Made by a program: the position numbers and the translations under genes
Notes under the pieces: model-generated
Seen by the model: the letters and a program-made list of their open reading frames with translations, nothing else
The model's database searches: none
What the model was told of the DNA's origin: nothing
Assembly (NCBI GenBank): GCA_035459965.1
Contig: DATHXC010000005.1
Location: 186,001 to 250,000 of the forward strand
DNA from: DATHXC01 sp035459965
Lineage (GTDB): Bacteria; Pseudomonadota; Gammaproteobacteria; Burkholderiales; Methylophilaceae
Length of the DNA: 64,000 bases
Direction: 5' to 3'
Shown: positions 16,680 to 24,901 of the stretch, one piece after another
Layout: the number at the start of each line of letters is the position of its first letter
How positions within the stretch are numbered: the first letter of the stretch is position 1

Positions 16680-18827
16680 TTATTTAACGCGCATTCCCGG
16701 CTGTGCACCGGCATCAGGAGACAAGATAAACGGCCCTCCACGCTCATCGCTGGCTGCCAGCACCATGCCCTCACTCATGCCGAACTTCATCTTACGCGGT
16801 GCCAGATTTGCCACCATCACGGTCAAACGACCAACTAGCGTCGCAGGATCGTATGCTGACTTAATCCCGGCAAAGACCTGGCGTAGTTTTTCTTCACCAA
16901 TGTCCAATGTCAGTTTGAGCAGCTTCTCGGCACCTTCCACATGCTCGGCATTGACGATTTTGGCAATACGCAAATCGACTTTGGTAAAGTCATCAATACT
17001 GATGTAGTTGGTCTCTTCAGCAGGCGCAGCAACTGGTTGCACAATCGCTGGCGCTGCCTGTGTGGTGGCTTGAAGATTTTCTTTATTGGCTTCGGTCATG
17101 GCTTCAATCTGTTTTGGGTCGATGCGGGTCATCAGGTGCTGATAGTTCGATATGGTCGTGCTGCTGGATAGCTTGTTAGCGACGTGTTGCCATTCGAGAG
17201 GTGCAATATTAAGGAATGCTTCTACATTACCAACCAACGCTGGCAGTACCGGCTTAAGGTACAGAGAAAGCAACCTGAAGATTTCCAGGCTCAGGCTACA
17301 CACCCATTGCAACACCTCATTCGCCAGCGCGTTATCAAGCTTGGATAGCTCCCACGGCTTACACTCATTGACGAAGATATTAGCGGCATCGGCAGCGGCC
17401 ATGATCTGGCGTATGGCTTTGCCGTAGTTCAGTGATTCATAGTCGGTACGAATAGTCTCCGAGTAATTCTGTATCAGCAGTACGACCTGCGACAGGATTT
17501 CCCTTGATGTTTCGTAATCCTCACCATGATGCGCCTTATTGTTCTGTGAGATTAATGCAAGGTAAGCATCCAGCCGCTCATTGCTGATTTCGATATCTGT
17601 CAATCTGCCATCGAAACGCTTGCTGATAAAACCTGCGCAACGGCTGGCAATGTTGATGTACTTACCTATCAGGTCGCTATTAACCCGTGCAACAAAGTCC
17701 TCCAGATTTAGGTCGATGTCTTCCATGGTGCCATTGATTTTGGCTGCATAGTAATAGCGGAGGTATTCAGGATTCTTGACGTGCTTCAGAAAGCTACGCG
17801 CTGTCACGAATGTGCCACGCGACTTGGACATTTTTTCGCCATTGACTGTCAGAAAACCATGCGCAAATACATTTGTCGGCGTGCGGTAACCTGAATATTC
17901 AAGCGTCGCAGGCCAGAACAAGGCATGGAAATAAAGAATGTCTTTACCGATAAAGTGATACAACTCAGTGGTTGAATCCTTTTTCCAGTACTCGTCGAAA
18001 TTCAGCCCTTGTCTCGTACACAGATTCTTGAAGCTGGCCATATAACCGATTGGCGCATCCAGCCATACATAAAAATATTTGCCTGGCGCATCGGGGATTT
18101 CAAAGCCGAAATATGGTGCATCACGCGAAATATCCCAGTCCGATAACTTGTTTTCGCTGTCATCACCCAGCCATTCATTCATCTTATTGGCGGCTTCTGG
18201 CTGTAAGGTGCCTGAACGTGTCCAATCCTTTAGGAAGTGGGCACACTCCGAGAGCTTGAAGAAATAGTGCTCGGTTTCCTTGCGCACAGGCACCGCGCCG
18301 GAGACGGCAGAATACGGATTGATCAGCTCGGTCGGGTTGTAGGTAGCACCGCAGACTTCACAGGAATCACCATACTGATCCTTAGCGTGGCACTTGGGGC
18401 ATTCACCTTTAATGAAGCGATCCGGCAGGAACATGCTTTTGACCGGGTCATAAAACTGCTCGATGGTTTTAGTGGCTATTTTGCCATTGGCCTTGAGCGT
18501 TTTGTAGATGCTACTCGCCAGCTCACGGTTCTCTTCAGAGTTAGTAGAGTAATAGTTATCGAACTGCACCAGGAAGTCAGCGAAATCTACGCTATGTTCG
18601 GCGTGTACCCGCTCTATCAGTGCCTCCGGGGTAATGCCCTCTTTCTCGGCACGCAGCATAATGGGCGTACCATGCGTGTCATCGGCACACACGTAATGCA
18701 CGGTATGGCCCTGCATCTTCTGGAAACGCACCCAGATATCGGTCTGGATATACTCCACCAGATGGCCGAGGTGGATACTGCCGTTGGCATAAGGTAGCGC
18801 CGAAGTAACGAGGATTTTGCGAGCCAT
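16680..18827 (-). CDS. metG: Methionyl-tRNA synthetase
   Basis: The 715-residue protein has the class I HIGH motif as HLGH (in ANGSIHLGHLVEYIQ), the KMSKS motif in GEKMSKSRGTF, and a zinc knuckle with two CxxC pairs (CPKCHAKDQYGDSCEVCG). The C-terminal about 110 residues form an EMAPII-like tRNA-binding OB domain (DDFTKVDLRIAKIVNAEHVE) that also dimerises the enzyme. It charges tRNA-Met for initiation and elongation. It is transcribed alone, convergent with the comEA-like gene and divergent from apbC. Confidence 0.97.
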   Translation of the reverse strand: MARKILVTSALPYANGSIHLGHLVEYIQTDIWVRFQKMQGHTVHYVCADDTHGTPIMLRAEKEGITPEALIERVHAEHSVDFADFLVQFDNYYSTNSEENRELASSIYKTLKANGKIATKTIEQFYDPVKSMFLPDRFIKGECPKCHAKDQYGDSCEVCGATYNPTELINPYSAVSGAVPVRKETEHYFFKLSECAHFLKDWTRSGTLQPEAANKMNEWLGDDSENKLSDWDISRDAPYFGFEIPDAPGKYFYVWLDAPIGYMASFKNLCTRQGLNFDEYWKKDSTTELYHFIGKDILYFHALFWPATLEYSGYRTPTNVFAHGFLTVNGEKMSKSRGTFVTARSFLKHVKNPEYLRYYYAAKINGTMEDIDLNLEDFVARVNSDLIGKYINIASRCAGFISKRFDGRLTDIEISNERLDAYLALISQNNKAHHGEDYETSREILSQVVLLIQNYSETIRTDYESLNYGKAIRQIMAAADAANIFVNECKPWELSKLDNALANEVLQWVCSLSLEIFRLLSLYLKPVLPALVGNVEAFLNIAPLEWQHVANKLSSSTTISNYQHLMTRIDPKQIEAMTEANKENLQATTQAAPAIVQPVAAPAEETNYISIDDFTKVDLRIAKIVNAEHVEGAEKLLKLTLDIGEEKLRQVFAGIKSAYDPATLVGRLTVMVANLAPRKMKFGMSEGMVLAASDERGGPFILSPDAGAQPGMRVK

Positions 18828-18983
18828 GAATCGAATCTGCAGACATAATGATTAAAGTAAGCGTGCATTTTAGCAAATGACGCCAGCTTTCACATGCGTT
18901 AAAATCAGTCTGATTATTTATCCCAGTTTTTTACTCAACAATATCCGAAAATCATAGCTAGAAGCTAGCAGCAGGAATACTTC

Positions 18984-20072
18984 ATGACCATTGCAGAATC
19001 CGACATCCAGAACGCACTACGAGAAATCACCGACCCCAATACCGGCAAGGATTTCATCAGCAGCAAGTCTGCCAAGAACATCAAGATTGATGGCAACAAT
19101 ATCTCGCTGGATATCGCACTGGGCTACCCTGCCAACAGCCAGTTGGCAAGCATTCAAGCTATGGTTGAAACCAAGCTGAAAAGCATCCCCGGGATTGGCA
19201 GCGTATTCATCAACATCGGTAGCCGCATTGTTTCACACAGCGTACAACGCGGCGTACCACTGCTGCCGAATGTAAAAAATATCATCGCCGTTGCTTCCGG
19301 CAAGGGTGGCGTCGGCAAATCAACCACAGCGGTCAACCTGGCACTGGCACTATCTGCCGAAGGTGCTTCTGTCGGAATACTGGATGCCGACATCTATGGC
19401 CCTTCCCAGCCGCAGATGCTGGGTATTTCCGGCCGACCTGATAGTGCGGATGGCAAGAGCATAGAACCGATGGAAAGCCACGGCATACAAGCCATGTCCA
19501 TCGGCTTTCTGGTCGATATAGATACGCCCATGGTATGGCGCGGCCCAATGGTGACTGGTGCGCTGGAACAACTGTTACGCGATACACGCTGGAGAGACCT
19601 TGACTACCTGGTGATTGATCTGCCGCCAGGCACTGGTGATATCCAGCTTACCCTGTCACAAAAAGTCCCCGTGACAGGCGCTGTAATTGTTACTACGCCG
19701 CAGGACATTGCATTGCTGGACGCACGCAAAGGCCTAAAGATGTTTGAAAAGGTCGGTATACCAATTTTAGGCATTGTCGAGAACATGAGCACGCACATTT
19801 GCAGTAACTGCGGACATGAAGAGCATATCTTTGGTGCTGGTGGCGGCGCATCGATGTGTAAGGATTACAACGTAGACCTGCTAGGCTCTTTACCACTGGA
19901 TATCAAGATACGCGAGCAAGCAGACAGCGGAACGCCAACAGTAATTGCAGACCCGGACGGTAAAATCGCCGCTATTTATAAACAGATTGCACGGACTACA
20001 GCCATCAAACTGGCGGACTTAGCACTGGATCACAGCAGTAAGTTTCCGAATATTGTGATCCAGAATACTTAA
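18984..20072 (+). CDS. apbC: Iron-sulfur cluster carrier ATPase (ApbC/Mrp)
   Basis: The 362-residue protein has an N-terminal MIP18-like domain (about 1-85), then a deviant Walker A motif ASGKGGVGKSTTAVNLALAL, the switch region DLPPGTGDIQLTL, and a C-terminal CSNC pair (in THICSNCGHEEH) that holds the transferable Fe-S cluster between two subunits. Mrp/ApbC proteins load 4Fe-4S clusters onto apoproteins. Divergence from metG is a widespread arrangement. A ribosome binding site (AGGAA) lies just upstream of the ATG. Confidence 0.95.
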   Translation: MTIAESDIQNALREITDPNTGKDFISSKSAKNIKIDGNNISLDIALGYPANSQLASIQAMVETKLKSIPGIGSVFINIGSRIVSHSVQRGVPLLPNVKNIIAVASGKGGVGKSTTAVNLALALSAEGASVGILDADIYGPSQPQMLGISGRPDSADGKSIEPMESHGIQAMSIGFLVDIDTPMVWRGPMVTGALEQLLRDTRWRDLDYLVIDLPPGTGDIQLTLSQKVPVTGAVIVTTPQDIALLDARKGLKMFEKVGIPILGIVENMSTHICSNCGHEEHIFGAGGGASMCKDYNVDLLGSLPLDIKIREQADSGTPTVIADPDGKIAAIYKQIARTTAIKLADLALDHSSKFPNIVIQNT

Positions 20073-20081
20073 CTCCGATTT

Positions 20082-20678
20082 CTAATCGATTACTTTATCA
20101 ACCTTCATTTTCTCAACCGTTGCGCGTGCCACCTCTTGCGCAACTCCCGAGTAGCGAAGGAGCATGGTTGGAGAGGGAGCAAAAATCTCAGCCCTCCATA
20201 CCGGTGTTGGGGTTTTTGAGGTCGTATCTAGGAGCTCGATTCTTACATTAAAGTCAGTGACGCACTGCTTATATCGACAGGAAGTTTTTGCGATTGGCTT
20301 TACTACGAGAATAGGTCCTTCATATTTATCTGAAAAAAGCTTTTGAAAACCTTCTGAATTTGCTTGCTTCACTCTCCCTTCGATTTTTATGACATCTGAC
20401 GAAATTCCTACTTTTTCGAATGCCTCAGGAATCTTATCTAAACTGTAATCGGCTAACATCTTATGTGCCCTGTAAGATTCACCTTCTACCCTAGTGACAC
20501 GCTCATCTCCAAATTGATCTACTTCTGCCTGTAATTTAGGATGCACATAAAGGACGTGTATATGTTTCAAATGATAAGGCTGGGCTAATTTATTGGTAGA
20601 TTGAGTTACATTGGCCGTGGCACAAGCGCCGAGCAAAAATGTAGCTAAGATTGCTAAAACTACATTTTTGGAGTTCAT
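20082..20678 (-). CDS. Uncharacterised lipoprotein
   Basis: The 198-residue protein has a lipoprotein signal ending LLGACATAN. The mature part is soluble, alpha/beta in appearance, with a pair of cysteines in TSCRYKQCVTDFNVRIELLD and no domain I recognise. Strand-like text such as GPILVVKPIAKTS and a closing helical segment suggest a compact periplasmic domain. The gene and its flanks look clearly richer in A+T than the neighbouring metabolic genes and the codon choice differs (TTT, AAA and TCT are frequent), which hints at recent acquisition. It converges on apbC with only 9 bp between them, and may be cotranscribed behind pgl. Confidence 0.75.
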   Translation of the reverse strand: MNSKNVVLAILATFLLGACATANVTQSTNKLAQPYHLKHIHVLYVHPKLQAEVDQFGDERVTRVEGESYRAHKMLADYSLDKIPEAFEKVGISSDVIKIEGRVKQANSEGFQKLFSDKYEGPILVVKPIAKTSCRYKQCVTDFNVRIELLDTTSKTPTPVWRAEIFAPSPTMLLRYSGVAQEVARATVEKMKVDKVID

Positions 20679-20772
20679 TTTTTTATTCGCGCTCTGTAAA
20701 GTATTTATGAATAAGCTTCAAACTTTTTACGTTCTAGGTTGTTTTAAAGTGCATTGTAGAAATAATTTAGAA

Positions 20773-21495
20773 CTATTTCGCTTGCAATCCAAAATAGTAA
20801 ACATCCACGCCATTCTTAGGAGCAATGAGCGTTGCAGGGATATTCACACCGTTGCGCCAATTATCTACTGCTTCCTGCTTACCTGCTCCAGTGACCAGAA
20901 ACATCACTTCATGCGTATTATTTAGACGATCCTGGCTAATGGTAATGCGCTCTGGCGGCGGCTTGGGGGCATCGAACACGGGCACAGCATCGGCGCTATT
21001 ATCGACTACCTGACCGGGGAACAGGCTTGCAGTATGTCCATCTTCACCCAGTCCTAACAGAACCAGGTCAAATGTCCTGACACCGGCTAGGGTTTGTGTA
21101 TAGGCTTCTGCACCAGCAACATTACCGAGTTCGGCTGGAATGTCATGTATTTGTGCGGCGGGAATTGATACGTGATTCAGCCAGGCCTGGCGTGCCATCA
21201 GGCTGTTGCGCTCTGCGTGTTCAACGGGCAGACAGCGGTCATCATTGTGATAGATGTGCCATTTGGCCCAGTCTGCCTGCTCTTTACTCAGCAACTCATA
21301 CACGCTTTTGGGTGTACTGCCGCCAGCCAGTACGATTAAAAAGCTGCCATACTTGGCAATTGCTTCGTCTGCGGCGGCTAAAATACGCTTCACAGCTGCG
21401 CTGTTAATAGCGTCCTGACTATCGAAGCTATGCCAGCGACTATGCTGATTTGTCGTCTGGTTTGTCTTCTGATCAAGCAAGTTTGAATTTTGCAT
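20773..21495 (-). CDS. pgl: 6-phosphogluconolactonase
   Basis: The 240-residue protein is the DevB type: LIVLAGGSTPKSVYELL, HIYHNDDRCLPVEHAERN and LLGLGEDGHTASLFPG are the family's sugar-phosphate-binding and catalytic blocks. It hydrolyses 6-phosphogluconolactone between Zwf and Gnd. It is divergent from gnd, with about 130 bp of shared upstream DNA, so the three genes of the oxidative branch form one locus. In methylotrophs using the RuMP route this branch can operate as a dissimilatory cycle that oxidises formaldehyde to CO2. Confidence 0.94.
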   Translation of the reverse strand: MQNSNLLDQKTNQTTNQHSRWHSFDSQDAINSAAVKRILAAADEAIAKYGSFLIVLAGGSTPKSVYELLSKEQADWAKWHIYHNDDRCLPVEHAERNSLMARQAWLNHVSIPAAQIHDIPAELGNVAGAEAYTQTLAGVRTFDLVLLGLGEDGHTASLFPGQVVDNSADAVPVFDAPKPPPERITISQDRLNNTHEVMFLVTGAGKQEAVDNWRNGVNIPATLIAPKNGVDVYYFGLQAK

Positions 21496-21519
21496 CCGAT
21501 AAAGCCTTCACGTTATAAT
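21490..21519 (+). promoter_or_regulatory. Sigma-70-type promoter for gnd
   Basis: TTGCAT (21490-21495) and a perfect TATAAT (21514-21519) are separated by 18 bp. The start point would fall near 21526, leaving a leader of about 100 nt before the gnd ATG. The -35 element lies at the very start of divergent pgl. Confidence 0.6.
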
Positions 21520-21624
21520 TGCTGGCGGCACGCAGATTACTCTGCCTAAATTTTGTGCCCTCTTTTTTAATTAGCTATCTTACCCAAAAGGATGATGGCG
21601 CACTATCCTCATCAAGGAAAAATA

Positions 21625-22557
21625 ATGAAACTTGCAATGGTAGGCCTAGGCAAAATGGGCGGCAACATGACTACACGTCTGTTACGAAGTGGTATTGAAG
21701 TCGTTGGCTACGATAGAAGTGTAGATGTTGTGAACCAACTCGTCACCAAGGAAGGCATGATCGGCGCTAGCTCTGTGCCTGACGCTATCTCCAAGCTGAC
21801 TGAGGGTAACGCTGAAGGCAAGCGTGTTGTATGGTTAATGCTGCCAAGCGGCGCACCCACAGAAATCCAGATCCAGGATCTGGCACCGATGTTATCCAAA
21901 GGCGATATCATCATCGATGGTGGCAATTCAAATTACAAAGACAGCCAGCGTCGTGGCGCATGGCTGGCTGAACGCGGCATCGGGTTTATGGATGCTGGTA
22001 CCTCCGGCGGTATATGGGGTCTGGACAATGGTTACTGCCTGATGGTTGGCGCTACGCCTGAAGTAGCCAAGGCCGTGGAAGATATCCTGATTGCACTGGC
22101 TCCATCTAAAGAGCATGGCTGGGCACATGTTGGCCCGATAGGCTCAGGCCACTTTACCAAGATGATCCATAACGGCATTGAATACGGCATGATGCAGGCT
22201 ATGGCAGAAGGCCTGGACTTAATCAAAGGCAAGGAATCGTTTAATCTCGACTTGGCACAGATTACCGAATTATGGCGTCATGGTTCAGTCGTCCGTAGCT
22301 GGTTGCTCGACCTGACAGCCGACGCACTGAAAGAAGACCAGGAACTGACTGCAGTTGCCCCTTATGTAGCTGACTCAGGCGAAGGCCGCTGGACAGTGAT
22401 GGAGTCAGTAGAACAAGGGGTTGCAGCACCAGTGCTGACGCTTGCCTTGCAGGCACGCTTTAGAAGCCAGGATGCCAATGGCTATAGCTATAAACTGCTA
22501 TCCATGATGCGCAATGGCTTTGGCGGCCACTTTGTTAAGTCAGTCAGCGATAAATAA
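21625..22557 (+). CDS. gnd: 6-phosphogluconate dehydrogenase, short (about 310-residue) form
   Basis: The start at 21625 gives 310 residues beginning MKLAMVGLGKMGGNMTTRLL; an ATG 33 bases earlier lacks the family N-terminus, whereas AAGGA sits at normal spacing before 21625. The Rossmann motif GLGKMGGNM, DGGNSNYKDSQRRG, FMDAGTSGGIWGL and the catalytic-lysine region GSGHFTKMIHNGIEYG are all present. This compact class differs from the 470-residue NADP enzyme of enteric bacteria and is often NAD-preferring. It oxidatively decarboxylates 6-phosphogluconate to ribulose-5-phosphate, the formaldehyde acceptor precursor in the RuMP cycle. zwf follows on the same strand. Confidence 0.95.
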   Translation: MKLAMVGLGKMGGNMTTRLLRSGIEVVGYDRSVDVVNQLVTKEGMIGASSVPDAISKLTEGNAEGKRVVWLMLPSGAPTEIQIQDLAPMLSKGDIIIDGGNSNYKDSQRRGAWLAERGIGFMDAGTSGGIWGLDNGYCLMVGATPEVAKAVEDILIALAPSKEHGWAHVGPIGSGHFTKMIHNGIEYGMMQAMAEGLDLIKGKESFNLDLAQITELWRHGSVVRSWLLDLTADALKEDQELTAVAPYVADSGEGRWTVMESVEQGVAAPVLTLALQARFRSQDANGYSYKLLSMMRNGFGGHFVKSVSDK

Positions 22558-22575
22558 ATAGGTAAATCAGCCCGC

Positions 22576-22603
22576 GCTGCAAAACATATCCGTGTTTTGC
22601 AGC
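22576..22603 (+). repeat. 11-bp perfect hairpin between gnd and zwf
   Basis: GCTGCAAAACA (22576-22586) pairs perfectly with TGTTTTGCAGC (22593-22603) across a 6-base loop. No T-run follows, so full termination is unlikely; it may set the relative gnd and zwf mRNA levels or protect the gnd 3' end. Confidence 0.75.
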
Positions 22604-22636
22604 CATTAACAATTAGAAGCTCACTCATCAGAAAGC

Positions 22637-24121
22637 ATGGAAATGACTAAAAAAATCGATGAATCTACGCTGGTTCTTTTCGGTGCTAGTGGCAACCTCT
22701 CCCGCGTAAAATTGATGCCGGGTCTTTTCAGGCTTGATTTGCTGGGCCGCTTGCCTGCCAAGATGGCGATTCTTTCTGTGGGTCGCGGCGAGATATCTCG
22801 TGAAGCCTGGCAGGCAGACATCAAGGGCATGCTGGATGCCAAATTCAAAAAAGGCTATGATCAGGAAGTATTCAAGCGCTTTATTGCGCGTAACCACTAC
22901 CACAGCAATCCTCCGGAAGATGCCACTGCGTTTGACCGTTTGAAGGCAACACTCTCGAATGAGGCTGTTTTCCCGCAGAACCTGGCTTATTTCCTTTCTG
23001 TGCGCCCTTCAGATTTCGCAACCATTGTTGAGCAGCTTTACAATGTTGGCTTGGTAGATGACTCCAAATACTCACGCCGCGTAGTCATCGAAAAACCATT
23101 CGGTACTGACCTGAAATCCGCGCAGGCCCTGCAAGCCTCGCTCTCCAAGCATCTGAAAGAGAGCCAGATTTACCGTATCGACCACTACCTTGGTAAATCT
23201 GCTTTGCAGAACATCATGCTGCAACGATTTGCCAACGCAGTGCTGGACCCGATTTGGAACAATGAATATATCGACCACGTACAGATCACTAATACTGAAA
23301 TGTTGGGCGTAGGCGAGCGTACACAGTTTTACGATTCCACTGGCGCATTACGCGACATGATCCAGAGCCACATTTTGCAAACCCTGGCGCTCACCGCGAT
23401 GGAAATGCCCAAGGAACTATCGCCAGATGCTATACGTGCCGAAAAAATCAAAGTGCTGGAAGCCATGCGCCCTATTCCGATTGATCAACTGGAGAAGTAT
23501 GCTTTCCGCGCCCAATACTCCGCCGGCGAGATTAATGGTGAAAAAGTGCCGGGCTATCTAGAAGAGCTCGGCGATACCAGCAGCGTAGTCGAGACTTATG
23601 CCGCGCTGAAGCTGTTTATCGACAACCCGCGCTGGAAAGGCGTGCCATTCTACATCCGCACCGCCAAGCGCCTGCATGAGGCGGATACACGTATTTCTAT
23701 CCGATTCAAGAAGGCCCCGCTGCAAATCGGCACAGGCCAGCACCAAAACTGGCTGATGCTGGGCATACAGCCACGCGAATGTATCAAGCTGGAAATCCAG
23801 TCCAAGATTCCAGGCCTGGATATCAACACACGTACCATCCAGCTGGATGCTGCAAATCGCCTGCCTGACGATGAGTCTATCGACGCTTATGAAACCCTGC
23901 TATTGAACCTGATGGAAGGCGACAATTCGTTGTACCTGCACATCAGCGAAGTAGAAGCACAATGGCGTCTGGTGGACCCTGTCATCGAAGCCTGGGCAAA
24001 GGATCGTAAACCTGTGCATCAGTACCCTGCCGGCAGCCAGGATCCGCAAGCGTCTAAAGTGATTTTTGAGCATGAAGACCAGTTCTGGCGCTATTCCATC
24101 GAACTGGGCGGCGACGCTTAA
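22637..24121 (+). CDS. zwf: Glucose-6-phosphate 1-dehydrogenase
   Basis: The 494-residue protein has the N-terminal nucleotide-binding motif LVLFGASGNLSRVKLMPGL and the substrate/catalytic motif RIDHYLGKSALQN (from residue 180). The catalytic Asp/His pair and the Lys are kept, but the residue after GK is Ser where RIDHYLGKE is typical, and GASGNL replaces the usual GASGDL. It oxidises glucose-6-phosphate to 6-phosphogluconolactone. It follows gnd by 79 bp, separated by a hairpin, and has its own terminator. Starts at 22637 and 22643 are both possible. Cofactor preference cannot be read with confidence. Confidence 0.94.
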   Translation: MEMTKKIDESTLVLFGASGNLSRVKLMPGLFRLDLLGRLPAKMAILSVGRGEISREAWQADIKGMLDAKFKKGYDQEVFKRFIARNHYHSNPPEDATAFDRLKATLSNEAVFPQNLAYFLSVRPSDFATIVEQLYNVGLVDDSKYSRRVVIEKPFGTDLKSAQALQASLSKHLKESQIYRIDHYLGKSALQNIMLQRFANAVLDPIWNNEYIDHVQITNTEMLGVGERTQFYDSTGALRDMIQSHILQTLALTAMEMPKELSPDAIRAEKIKVLEAMRPIPIDQLEKYAFRAQYSAGEINGEKVPGYLEELGDTSSVVETYAALKLFIDNPRWKGVPFYIRTAKRLHEADTRISIRFKKAPLQIGTGQHQNWLMLGIQPRECIKLEIQSKIPGLDINTRTIQLDAANRLPDDESIDAYETLLLNLMEGDNSLYLHISEVEAQWRLVDPVIEAWAKDRKPVHQYPAGSQDPQASKVIFEHEDQFWRYSIELGGDA

Positions 24122-24145
24122 TTCATTGGTATTTTGCTAATATTT

Positions 24146-24183
24146 ATCCTCATTTCGGGGCGTACCGGAGTGGGGATTTTTTA
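24146..24183 (+). terminator. Terminator after zwf
   Basis: ATCCTCA (24146-24152) pairs with TGGGGAT (24171-24177) with one G-U pair, enclosing a G/C-rich loop, and a run of T follows. Confidence 0.7.
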
Positions 24184-24304
24184 TTTATCATTCCATGAAT
24201 TTTCATCACAAACATCATATAAGCGCCTTATAATGCGTTCTCTTTTAACGCCTTCACGGCTTAATTTTCAATAACCAGCATCAATACACTAAACGACTAA
24301 TCAT

Positions 24305-24877
24305 ATGAGCATAAAATCGGACAAATGGATACGCCGCATGGCTGAACAGCACGGCATGATTGAGCCTTTTGAACCTAACCAGGTCAAGCACGCCAATGGC
24401 CAGCGCCTGGTATCGTATGGCACATCCAGTTATGGCTATGATATTCGTTGTTCGAGTGAATTCAAGCTGTTTACCAATATCAACAGCACCATCGTTGACC
24501 CCAAGAATTTTGATCCGAATTCGTTCGTAGAGGTTGATGCCGATTACTGCATCATTCCACCAAATTCATTTGCTCTGGCACGTACGGTCGAGTATTTCCG
24601 CATCCCACGCAATGTGTTGACGATCTGCCTCGGCAAGTCCACTTACGCGCGTTGCGGCATCATCGTTAACGTCACCCCATTTGAACCAGAGTGGGAAGGC
24701 TATGTCACACTTGAGTTCAGCAATACCACACCGCTACCAGCCAAGATCTACGCTAACGAAGGCTGCGCGCAAGTGCTGTTCTTCGAGGCGGACGATGACG
24801 ACGTATGCGAAACCTCTTACAAAGACCGCGGCGGTAAGTATCAAGGCCAGGTTGGCGTTACCCTTCCCAAGATTTAG
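24305..24877 (+). CDS. dcd: dCTP deaminase
   Basis: The 190-residue protein matches trimeric dCTP deaminases: SYGTSSYGYDIRCSSEFK at the N-terminus, LGKSTYARCGIIVNVTPFEP in the core (the Ser/Arg and Glu of the active site) and the C-terminal KYQGQVGVTLPK that closes over the nucleotide. It deaminates dCTP to dUTP, feeding dTMP synthesis by ThyA, whose gene is also in this window. The next gene starts 24 bp downstream. Confidence 0.97.
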   Translation: MSIKSDKWIRRMAEQHGMIEPFEPNQVKHANGQRLVSYGTSSYGYDIRCSSEFKLFTNINSTIVDPKNFDPNSFVEVDADYCIIPPNSFALARTVEYFRIPRNVLTICLGKSTYARCGIIVNVTPFEPEWEGYVTLEFSNTTPLPAKIYANEGCAQVLFFEADDDDVCETSYKDRGGKYQGQVGVTLPKI

Positions 24878-24901
24878 GTAGTCAGGATTTAAGGTATTTA
24901 G

